From: Tranzscheliella williamsii
Lineage: Eukaryota; Basidiomycota; Ustilaginomycetes; Ustilaginales; Ustilaginaceae
DNA length: 64,000 nt
Assembly (NCBI GenBank): GCA_023212725.1
Contig: JALBYF010000025.1
Span: 62,001 to 126,000, forward strand
Direction of reading: 5' to 3'
The notes beneath the pieces are model-generated. The model was not told the origin of the DNA and did no database searches. It saw only the letters and a list, made by a program, of their open reading frames with translations. Shown here piece by piece: positions 32,420 through 40,986 of this stretch. Position 1 is the first letter of the stretch. Every line of letters starts with the position of its first letter. The translations under genes and the position numbers were made by a program.

Positions 32420-33049
32420 ATGAGAATCGCTACGAAACGTCTTGGGAAAGAACTGTAAGTCCGTGCATAGCCTCTTGTTTCTTCGCTGAGCTCTTTGCTC
32501 AACCAAACTGATCTTTCCGTCGGCGCAACTGCCAGCTCTGAGCTTCAGCTCAAAGGTCTTCCAGAAGGGTTCACACTGATCAGAGCGGAAGATTTCCGGG
32601 AATGGCAATTCTCAATACAGGTGCTCGGAAACAGTCTGTATGAGGGCCAGACGTTCGGTCTCCGGTTCCGCTTCTCGGACAACTACCCCATGGACAGCCC
32701 CGAAGTTGTCTTCATGGTCACGGACGGTTTTCAGGCGCCTGTTGTAAGTTCCTCCCGGTCTGTGGTCACTGATACGCCTCGAAACAATCATGATGCTGAC
32801 GAAGGCGCCCACCATCGTTGTGCTTCTGTCTAGCACCCCCATGTTTATAGTAATGGGCATATCTGTGCATCCATCCTTGGTTCAGAATGGTCACCTGTAC
32901 TCAACGTCAGTTCCGTACTACTGACCTTGCAAAGCATGCTAGCCAGCTGCAAGAGGCTGGAGTTGCCACCCGACAATGCTCGCTACGTCAAGCGGGCTCC
33001 GCTCTCGCCGAAAGATAGCAAGTTCGTATATGACGATGACACGGTCTGA
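32420..33049 (+). CDS. UBE2W-type ubiquitin-conjugating enzyme (E2)
   Basis: E2 enzyme; the UBE2W class attaches ubiquitin to free protein N-termini. Three exons: 32420-32454, 32536-32743 and 32834-33049; introns are GT-AG and the join is in frame, 152 aa, the normal UBE2W length. Start MRIATKRLGKELSELQ matches the first helix. The catalytic block is HPHVYSNGHICASIL with Cys92. It is followed by WSPVLNVSSVLLTLQSML and the PPDN motif. The C-terminal end (SKFVYDDDTV) corresponds to the flexible WYHDDTC-like tail that sets UBE2W apart from other E2s. No long single frame covers it because the exons are short. It is divergent from the HECT ligase gene. Confidence 0.93.
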
Positions 33050-33255
33050 ATCATTCACCGTGTTGTCTCCCCATTCACACTTTCTACCTGCCAGTCATAG
33101 CATATATCAGACCAACTACGCAACCTTGTATCATATCATATACATGCACCCATTATCACCAGCATCACACGCCTATATCCACGCTGGAGATCTCACAGAC
33201 GGATGGGCTGTAAGATCGACTGTCAATGCGGCCTGGATAGGGAAGGCTCCGTGTT

Positions 33256-34533
33256 TTACACCCTTCCAAAGAACCTTTTCTGTTCGCTACAGACGGGGTT
33301 GACACAACCGGGGCATCTCAGCAGCATCTGCTTGCTGGTATAGCCTTGATTCCAGACACTTTGACCGGGATTGTCGCTGTCGAGTCTGCATGGCGTACCC
33401 TCAACAGCAGAAAGATGCGAAGCACAGATCTCCGCCATTGCTCGGATAAACGTAGGTTCGTCGTTGAGCGACTCGGCCCGCTTGAGGGTGATGCCGTGCT
33501 CCTCCGCTTCTTCTTGCAGCTCGATGTCGATCTCGTATAGCGTTTCGATGTGGTCGCTGGTAAAGGCAATAGGAACCACAACGACATCCTTGTGTCCTTG
33601 CTTTGCCCAACCTTTGATCGTATCGCTTGTTTGAGGGCCAAGCCAGGCGGCTGGCCCCACCTGAGATTGCCAGCTAAGGCGGTAGGGATTGCTCCAATTG
33701 AGGCGAGTCATCACCGCAGCCACGGTCGCGGCCACTTCAGCTGGGTACGGGTCTCCCCGTCCAGAAACTATCTGCATAGGCAGCGAGTGCGCACTGAAGA
33801 TGATGGGGATTGTACGACGAATCTCCTCAGGGTAGGTTTCGAGGACAGCCTGAATCCTATTGGTGAAAGCCTCCACCAGCAAAGGATGAGTTGGCCACCT
33901 ATCAATCAAGGACCAGGAGATGTTGGCTTCAGGTGCACCTTTTTCTTTTCTCCTCTGAATCTCTCTATACAGTTCGTTCAGGTTACTTCCGGTAGTGCTG
34001 CAGCTGTACTGGGGGTATTGAGTGAACCCCACAGCTCGCGTCACGCCGTCTTCGGCCATCTCGTCCAGAGCTTCTTCTGTCAGAGGCCGGGCGTATCGGA
34101 AAGCAACATAGACCTTGTGAGGCGCCGTTTCCGGATGCAACTCATCAAGAAGCTTGATCATGGCCTGACCTTGTGTCCGAGTCCATCGAAGGATGGGAGA
34201 GCCTCCGCCGATCTTCTCGTACTGATCAACGATTTTGGGAGTTCTTCGACGGGCAATAAGGGGGGCAAGACGTGACTGGAAGGGAAGCTGTATGAGCTCT
34301 CGGTCGTGGAAAAGCCGTGAAAGGAAGTCACCCACTTCTTCGCTGGTGGAAGTGGAAGGGCCCCCCATATTCATTAGAAGGATACCCGTCGGGCCTTTGC
34401 TGCTCCTTGAAGGTGCTGCCAGGCCTCGGACCGGTAAAGCAAGAGGGCTTCGAAGCAGGGGTGGCTTCGAGCTTGCTATGGAAGGCCTGCTGGCAGCAGC
34501 CAGCATGCGTACCTTTGCCGGCCCTGCAGTCAT
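33256..34533 (-). CDS. HEM15: Ferrochelatase, mitochondrial
   Basis: Last step of heme synthesis: inserts Fe2+ into protoporphyrin IX at the inner mitochondrial membrane. Start at ATG 34533 (an in-frame TTG upstream is ignored), 425 aa, no introns. Residues 1-45 are Ser/Ala/Arg-rich with few acids, a mitochondrial presequence. Core motifs: GILLMNMGGP, GGGSPILRWT, FTQYPQYSCSTTGSN, IIFSAHSLPM (metal-binding His) and IAFTSDHIETLYEID. Four cysteines match the [2Fe-2S] ligands of animal and fission-yeast ferrochelatases: Cys178 in QYSC and Cys407, Cys410 and Cys415 in CPGCVNPVC. Baker's yeast lacks this cluster. The 3' ends of this gene and the E2 gene converge with about 200 bp between them. Confidence 0.97.
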   Translation of the reverse strand: MTAGPAKVRMLAAASRPSIASSKPPLLRSPLALPVRGLAAPSRSSKGPTGILLMNMGGPSTSTSEEVGDFLSRLFHDRELIQLPFQSRLAPLIARRRTPKIVDQYEKIGGGSPILRWTRTQGQAMIKLLDELHPETAPHKVYVAFRYARPLTEEALDEMAEDGVTRAVGFTQYPQYSCSTTGSNLNELYREIQRRKEKGAPEANISWSLIDRWPTHPLLVEAFTNRIQAVLETYPEEIRRTIPIIFSAHSLPMQIVSGRGDPYPAEVAATVAAVMTRLNWSNPYRLSWQSQVGPAAWLGPQTSDTIKGWAKQGHKDVVVVPIAFTSDHIETLYEIDIELQEEAEEHGITLKRAESLNDEPTFIRAMAEICASHLSAVEGTPCRLDSDNPGQSVWNQGYTSKQMLLRCPGCVNPVCSEQKRFFGRV

Positions 34534-35212
34534 TCTGTGATCTTGTTGCAAGGTCAAAGGTGGTGGGAGCTGAGCAAGGCCACGGATCAGCTTGTAGCCG
34601 GTCGAGAGTCATCTTCTACCAGTTGATCCTACTTCTAGAACCGAAGAATTGATTCGCCGACACGAGCACGAATCAGGATCCGTCTCCACAGGTTCAACGC
34701 GTAATCAGAATGTGAATGGCGGTATGATTAGGTCACTAGCTTTTGAAGCTGAGCTGCTTCGTTCCTGATCGGCGACTCATGACCATCTCACCCCGATACT
34801 CTGTACCAAACTGACTTCTTACAAGCTTCCTCTCCTTCCTCTCCTTCCTCTCCTTCCTCTCCTGCCTCTCCTTTTCCTCTCGATGTTTCTGCTACAAAGG
34901 AGCCTCGCGCAAAAGCTTTGGACATGGACGTCTCCTTGATATATTTTCCGCAATTTCGCGCTTGACAAGGCAGAGGAAAAACTCTGACAGGACGCACGGC
35001 GGGGGGGAGTTGGCTGTGCGTGCCTTCTGTAGGCTAGTCCAGCAAAATCGAACAACCACTAAATCTGGACGTAAGCTGTAGCTCGCATAGTTACAAGGAG
35101 TCGTAAAAGGATATGGTACACGGGTCAGGCTGAAGGATGGTGCAAACGGTTTCAAAGCTCCGCCCTGTAAGAAAGATCTGCTCCCTTCAGGCTTGCTTAG
35201 CACGTCTCTGCT
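34534..35212. other. Intergenic region with a TC-rich microsatellite
   Basis: 679 bp: ferrochelatase promoter at the left and SNC1 3' side at the right. Apart from the TCTCCTTCC repeat, nothing recognised. Confidence 0.5.
34826..34870 (+). repeat. 9-bp TCTCCTTCC tandem repeat, about five copies
   Basis: Pyrimidine-only microsatellite with one variant unit (TCTCCTGCC). It continues into a degenerate CT-rich stretch. Confidence 0.85.
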
Positions 35213-36072
35213 TTAGTGCTTGACAGCGATGGGAACTGTCGTAATGAGTGTAATTGAAGTAATGTCAGCAGGCGGATGAACGCGCAGGTATGCATAGCGA
35301 GGGCGGACACTTACTGATGATAACGCAGAGGAGGATGATGATGCCGACTGCGATAGGTTGCAAGGAGAGATAACAGGGATCAGTAGAGCGAACATAATAC
35401 AAATCGGTTGAAGGAGACCTACCGATGATGATGACTGCAGATAAAGAGATCAAATCAACGGTCACAGTAACGGGAAAGTGTCAACTCTGGTCCTTAGTAT
35501 CTCGCGCTGGTTCCTGAAAAATAGGACTTACTTCGCATCTTCATGTCCTTCCACCACATTTGTTTTCGGACTCGGTTGGCACCACGACGGAATCCTTGAG
35601 CGGAGACAGCCAGATTGTCTGTTGTGGAAAGGTTTTAGAGAAGCCTTGCCGTGTCAGCACTAGGTTGCAATCAAGAGTCATGCTAGCGATGTGATCGGCG
35701 TATCCCTTTGGGCCGACATATCAAGCAAATTACTAGTGAGGCAAGCAAGAAGTTCTGAGGACCACGTACCCGTCTTGTCTTGAAGGCTGTTGAGGTTCTC
35801 TCCTCGCTCGTTCACTGTGTAGATAAGTGTGCAAATGAAAGTTGGTGTAACAGGTCAGAACCTTGGGGCTGCACCTGTTGCGAAGCGACAGATCCTCGTC
35901 CGCACGAACCCTTGTTAATGTTATCCCGCATGATGGAGATGGTGTTGTCGATTTCCGAATGGATCCGAGCCGTCTTGGAGTTGGAGAAGTTGTTTCCACC
36001 ACCAGAGGGGTCAGAACTTGCATTTCCCGAAGGAATGTAAGGGTCATAGCGGCTTTCGTTCGGAGCAGACAT
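35213..36072 (-). CDS. SNC1: Synaptobrevin/VAMP-type v-SNARE
   Basis: R-SNARE of secretory vesicles, pairing with Sso/Sec9 t-SNAREs at the plasma membrane. Six exons: 36072-35910, 35814-35770, 35618-35532, 35434-35423 (12 nt), 35347-35315 and 35235-35213; all introns GT-AG, joined frame 363 nt, 120 aa, the usual Snc1/2 size. Residues 1-30 are a Gly/Ser/Asn-rich lead. The SNARE motif runs [52 protein letters not shown], with the zero-layer Arg in NER. Juxtamembrane [12 protein letters not shown] is followed by a C-terminal membrane anchor of Ile/Val/Leu ending IPIAVKH. The anchor is split among the last four exons. The first donor is GTTCGT, weaker than the others. Confidence 0.94.
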
Positions 36073-36680
36073 TGTGGCTTTTAAGATGCGTAGGTGCTAC
36101 TGATCCGTAGAGGTAGTTGAATGGTGGCGAAAGAGGAGAGTAAAGCCGAGAGAGCGACGTTGACAAGTTAAGCCAAGGGGCAGTTGGTGTAAGCACAGTG
36201 GGGAAACGTGAGCAGTAGAGCCGGTGAAGCCTCAGGTTCAAAGGCATGCAGTTGCAGTACAGCCACACAGGATGTTAATGATATTACAGAGGATCCCGTC
36301 TCGCTCAGTATTTAGCTATTTCAAATTTCAGGATCGAAACCTTGTCCTGATGGATACCATGCACGTTGGAAACAGAGCCAACCCGCCAGGGGTTGGTTGG
36401 CTTCATCCACTTTCTCGTCCGAGAGCGGCAGTGGATAATTAGTGGCACGTGCGCCAGATCGCCTCCACCCGCATCGTCCCATTAGGGCTTTGGCAAGCTT
36501 GGCACTCGGAAAGGACGGGGGTTGAGTAACCACTAGCTGAGACGGGAACTTGCGAGTGGCCTTACTACTGGTAGACCTTGCTCGAAGTCGTCATCAAATC
36601 CCAAAACTGTGCTTGTCTTATCAATCAACCACCATCATACTCCATTGACTACGTCTACCGTCTTTGCCTCGAAAAACACG
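36073..36680. promoter_or_regulatory. Divergent promoter region SNC1/MAPEG
   Basis: 608 bp between divergent starts; no gene or recognisable operator. Confidence 0.35.
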
Positions 36681-37357
36681 ATGCCTCTCTTCGTCCTCAG
36701 TCCCGTGAGTCTATGCCCAGCATGCGACTGCTCTATCACCTGCATGAGGTGAGCAGGGCAGCAGAACCGCTGACCATTTCATTTTCGTCTGCGCCCCTAC
36801 ACAAAGGCCTCTCTGGCGCACTCAGCCCTCTTTGCTGGGTACTATTCGTACCTTTCCAGCAACGTGATTGCCAACCGCATCTCAACCAACATCATCCTCG
36901 GTACTAGCGGGCCTAACGTCGTCCGTGGACCTGGCGAGAAGAAGGTCGTCAGCCCCGCTGACGAGGCTAAGCTCGAACGAGCTGTGCGCGCCCATGGCAA
37001 CTTCGCCGAATCCACGCCCTTTGCCTTCTTGATGATCTTCCTCGCCGAATTGAACGGTGCTCCCACTTCTCTTGTCCATGCTGCCTACACTACTCTCTTC
37101 GTGGCTCGGGTCGGCCACGCTAGCTTCGGCATCCAGGAAGAAACTGCAGACGGTGTTGGCCGTCCGATTGGAGCTGTGGTGACTGTCGCTGTCACTCTGG
37201 CCGCCGGTCTGTATAACGTGAGTATCCTGCAGCCCTGCCGTGGCATACTCGCTTGCGTTTCGCGCTTACTCACCAAAACAATCCACTCCGCTTCTTCCTT
37301 CGTCTGCAGCTGAACCTCGGATGGGAGCCGCTCAAGTCCTTCCTCGGTTTCAAGTAG
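36681..37357 (+). CDS. MAPEG-family membrane protein (microsomal glutathione S-transferase-like)
   Basis: Small four-helix membrane protein of the MAPEG superfamily, which conjugates glutathione to lipophilic or peroxidised substrates in ER or outer mitochondrial membrane. Three exons: 36681-36704 (8 codons, MPLFVLSP), 36807-37217 and 37310-37357; total 160 aa, normal for the family. Signature features: short first helix ending YYSYLSSNVIANRIS, then RAVRAHGNFAESTPFAF (the conserved RAHxNFxE block), FVARVGHASFGI and a last helix VVTVAVTLAAGLYN. A Pro/Gly-rich loop with GPGEKK lies after helix 1. Introns are GT-AG. The catalytic specificity (glutathione transferase or peroxidase) cannot be told from sequence. 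Confidence 0.92.
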
Positions 37358-37825
37358 GCGTGTATGTGATGAACAAACTCATCTCGCATCATTGTGGCAT
37401 CGTCGCCGCCTCCTCCTACGATATCTAGCTTGAAATGTGAAAGTGCAATCTGCTTGGCCTCGGACGCACAAGTGACTGATTGCTTGATCTGAGTAGATGC
37501 CATGATACGAGAGTTGTATAATACAGTGTAGTCCGAAAACGGCCAGCGACGAAGTCGATTGAGAAAGCGACGACTTGCTGTTGTCGTATGTTTTACTAGA
37601 CCTACGACCGCATTCCGTTCTGTTCTAGCGACTGCTGTGCTAGAACTGTTGGTTTCTGCGCGGTCCACTCCTTGTGCTGCCGTGAACGTACCTTACGCAA
37701 AGTGCCAGGAAGGTCAAGCCCGATCGTAAAAGGGAGATATTCATTCACAAAGCACAAGGAAAATACCCTTACCAGCCTCGGCTTGCAGTAAGGGAAGTTC
37801 ATGCCCCAGAGGTCAGAAAGCCGGC
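37358..37825. other. Convergent 3' intergenic region
   Basis: 468 bp; no gene seen. Confidence 0.5.
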
Positions 37826-40270
37826 CTAGAAAATCCGGAATGCCTTGCTGGGCTCCTGGAGATGCACATCGTGGGCCATGTCGAGATGATCGGTTGAAGA
37901 ACTACTGTAGAAATGGCCAGAGACGTCCAAAACGGACAAGTCTGAACTAGCGCAGCTCAAAGGTGAAGACTCTCCCTCCGCGGGATCCGCATTCCTTTCG
38001 GCTATGCCTGGCGCCGCCATGGCGAAATGCTGGCTTCTTTCGTTGCCAAAGATTCTTTGTGGATTCAAGTGACTAGGCAAAGGAGTAGTTGCAGCGCAGA
38101 TTTGCACTCCGTCGATATCAGGCAGACCGGCTGGCCCCGGCAGATCGTCCAGGTCCGACTCAGATTCGCTATAGTCCGCTGCGCCTCGGACCCAGACGTT
38201 TTTCTCCACCTCCTTGTAGGTCGGAATTCTCTTTTGGGCTGGTAAAGCTGATTTAGCATGAGCTTCGCCAGCCGTTCGATCTAAGCGTGGTCTCTTGAGT
38301 TTGACGATAAGCCTTCTCCTTATTGGTGCTTCAGAGGGACTTGAGCCTTGCTCCCTAGGCCCGGTCGGAACAAGAAGCGTTTTGTATTGCGTCTGAACCG
38401 GATTTTGACCATCTTTACCATTATTTGGCGAGCTGAGAGCAGTGGCAAGTGCGGAAGCTTGCTTTCGTGGCCTCCCGCGCTTCCTCTTCATCGTGCCATT
38501 CTGTTGATCTTGTCCACCTCTTTTGAAAGCATAGGTCGAATGCTCGTCTTCATCTTGTCCACCTTTTTTAGAGGAATAGGTCGAATGCTCGTCCTCGTCT
38601 AGTACTCGCCTAGGCTTCTGCTTCCTATAGCCAATAACGCGTTCAGAAGATCGCTGCACGTTGTTTGAATTGGGACGGCGCTCTGCACCACGATCACTGA
38701 GCTTTTCGTGACTCAGTGACATAGCGTCTAGGTATTCTCTGACACTGTGGTAGCGCATCTTACCGTCTTGGCGCTTGATCTTTTGAGAAAGCGAAACCAT
38801 CCGCTGTTTTCCCTCCTCCAACAGGTCACCCAGACCTGAACGCTTTAGACATATCGAGCAGTTGCAGTAATCTAGACACTTAGGACATTCGAAGTGTTTG
38901 TTGTCTTGCTCGTATGCAATCCCATATCGAATGGAGAGGCACCTTTGGCAATAGCTCAAGGGACATTGGACACCTTTTCTAAACCTTTGGCACCGCATCT
39001 TGGCGTGTGCGTTCTTGCGACGACACTGGTGGCAATTGATCCTGGCCGAGTCATTTACGACAGGGCAAGAGCGCGTAACGACCTCTTTTCTTCTTCTGGT
39101 CCTTTTACTGGGCGAGATCTCTTCAAGCGAGAATACTGAACCCGCTATATCCTCTCCCTCCGACTGAGTAAGCCGATCTTCATCACCGCTCCAGACCTGA
39201 CGGTCGTCTGGATTGACGGGCGGCATGTCCTTGATGAACAGATACTCGCTGCGCGCGCGTTCCCGTAGAAGCGGAAGGTCAGCATAAGCGAGGGTAAAAA
39301 CTTCGCCAACATTTGGCAAATCTTTTGTGGTTCCGTCATCTGCGAATCTTATGCGACGATCTTGGTTCTGTTTACGTCGAGACTCAAGAGCTAGTCTTTG
39401 CTCCCGAGAGGGCGAATCAACACGCTTGCGTTTAGGGCGACCGCGTGGCTTTTGTGGTAGGTCCGGAGTTGAAGCTGGCATCGTGGATGCCTCGACCGAA
39501 TCCATGGTAGGAGCCAGTGCACTGTCAGAGGGTTGGGCGGTAAGACCAAGCTGGGCCAAAAGGGCTTCGTTGGCTCGCAATTTCCTCTGGCGGCGTTCTT
39601 CGTAAGTCTCGCTATCGCCTTCATCTCCACTCGCGCGTTCCGACTCGAGCAAAACCTTAAGCTCATCATATAAGGAGGTCAGTTCCAAATCTTCGGGCTT
39701 AAACAGCGGAGGTTGATCAGCAAGCGGATCAGACAGTGGATTGACCGGGGCGGTTGCAACTGTCTCCTCTGAAGATGCTCTTCCGCCGCTTTGCCGATGT
39801 TCAACATCGTCGTGAACATCAAACAAGAGCTTTCTACGTCGTTTCTCTCCTTGGCTGCGAGCCTTAGTCTTCTCGTTGTCATGCGGGGACTCGGCTGCAG
39901 GGAGGAGTTCCAACGCGGCCAGATCGATCTTGTCACCCTCCTCAGCGAAAGGTGTGGCTGGAAGGTCCGGAGTGCGTATGCCATCTTCATCATCGAGCTG
40001 GTCAGGCTCGGGACTAGAGTCTACGAGATTGATCGTCGTTGAGACGATCGTCGAAGCGAAAGAAGAGCCGTTTAAGGCATCCCTCAACGTTGGGCGAGCG
40101 GTGGCACGATTAGAGTAGCTGGAAGGGACATGGGCGCTGACACTGACCGGGAGAGAATAGGTCCGGATCGAATCGGAAGGGTTCAACTTGGCATGGTTCT
40201 TTGACTGTCTATGTAAGGGCGCGGGCGTCGGATCGGTGCGTTTTCGATCTGAGAGCCGTGTCCGTGGCAT
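37826..40270 (-). CDS. zf-4CXXC_R1 (CDCA7-like) zinc-finger protein with AT-hooks
   Basis: Probable nuclear DNA-binding protein. 814 aa, one exon, ATG at 40270. A Cys-rich domain at about 408-480 reads INCHQCRRKNAHAKMRC, then CPLSYCQRCLSIRYG, then FECPKCLDYCNCSICLKR: the zf-4CXXC_R1 fold found in CDCA7, a HELLS/LSH chromatin-remodeler partner. The CHQC...RYG skeleton is kept, but the KT(x)TKT segment of vertebrate CDCA7 is not, so this is the more divergent fungal/plant class. Two AT-hook-like cores (PRGRPKRKR near 277; KRKRGRPRKQ near 594) would bind the minor groove. A 15-residue tandem duplication (DEDEHSTY...KGGQ / DEDEHSTY...RGGQ) lies near 556-585. The rest is acidic and Ser-rich. Role in remodeling or transcription is inferred from the family. 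Confidence 0.88.
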   Translation of the reverse strand: MPRTRLSDRKRTDPTPAPLHRQSKNHAKLNPSDSIRTYSLPVSVSAHVPSSYSNRATARPTLRDALNGSSFASTIVSTTINLVDSSPEPDQLDDEDGIRTPDLPATPFAEEGDKIDLAALELLPAAESPHDNEKTKARSQGEKRRRKLLFDVHDDVEHRQSGGRASSEETVATAPVNPLSDPLADQPPLFKPEDLELTSLYDELKVLLESERASGDEGDSETYEERRQRKLRANEALLAQLGLTAQPSDSALAPTMDSVEASTMPASTPDLPQKPRGRPKRKRVDSPSREQRLALESRRKQNQDRRIRFADDGTTKDLPNVGEVFTLAYADLPLLRERARSEYLFIKDMPPVNPDDRQVWSGDEDRLTQSEGEDIAGSVFSLEEISPSKRTRRRKEVVTRSCPVVNDSARINCHQCRRKNAHAKMRCQRFRKGVQCPLSYCQRCLSIRYGIAYEQDNKHFECPKCLDYCNCSICLKRSGLGDLLEEGKQRMVSLSQKIKRQDGKMRYHSVREYLDAMSLSHEKLSDRGAERRPNSNNVQRSSERVIGYRKQKPRRVLDEDEHSTYSSKKGGQDEDEHSTYAFKRGGQDQQNGTMKRKRGRPRKQASALATALSSPNNGKDGQNPVQTQYKTLLVPTGPREQGSSPSEAPIRRRLIVKLKRPRLDRTAGEAHAKSALPAQKRIPTYKEVEKNVWVRGAADYSESESDLDDLPGPAGLPDIDGVQICAATTPLPSHLNPQRIFGNERSQHFAMAAPGIAERNADPAEGESSPLSCASSDLSVLDVSGHFYSSSSTDHLDMAHDVHLQEPSKAFRIF

Positions 40271-40986
40271 ACCCTATCTCGCTCAGCTTCAGCAGGCTAC
40301 GCAATGGGTGATGCGTTAGTCATGCCATACGTGGTGAGTGAGGGGCAGATCGGAGGTGCGCTTTAGGATCTTTGAAGGTCTGCACTTCTGTAGACGCTTT
40401 CCCTCTGGTGGATTTGAGGCCTGTTGAGAAAAGGGCCTTATCACCAACGCTGCCTTCGACTTTGCAAAGCGTTCTCTGTGCTCGCGTGGCGAAGAGCGGG
40501 CAGTAGACAAGATCAGAGAAGGAAGACAGAAGTGAAGCGGTTAACACATCTAAGATAACTTCGCACAATCTCCGATATTTTCGATCTGTACGTTGTATGT
40601 ATGTCACATCCGCTACTCTCTTAATCACAACAATCTGCACCCGCCACCGTGTTATTTACATGCCTACTGTTAAGTTAAGAGTCTTGCCCGCGCAAAAGCG
40701 ACTGGGCATCGAGGCATCGACACACCGCCAATAGAATCATGAATGTCTTTGTGAAGGCGAGTGGGGCCACCGAACTTTGCTTCATCACGTTAGTGGAGGA
40801 TCCACCCGTTTGGCACAGCAATTGGACACGGCAAAGAGTTAGTTAATAGCTTGCGACGTCAAACCTAGAAGCGATGAAAGGAGAATGGCAAGGCGGAGTC
40901 ACAGGTAGGGCATGCGGCTCGAAATTCGTACTGGGTATAAGGACATCAGAGTCATAGTAGGTTCGTCTACGCGACTGATTGAAGGG
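40271..40986. other. Intergenic region, zinc-finger promoter and DBF2 3' flank
   Basis: 716 bp, AT-richer near 40520-40680. No gene recognised. Confidence 0.45.
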
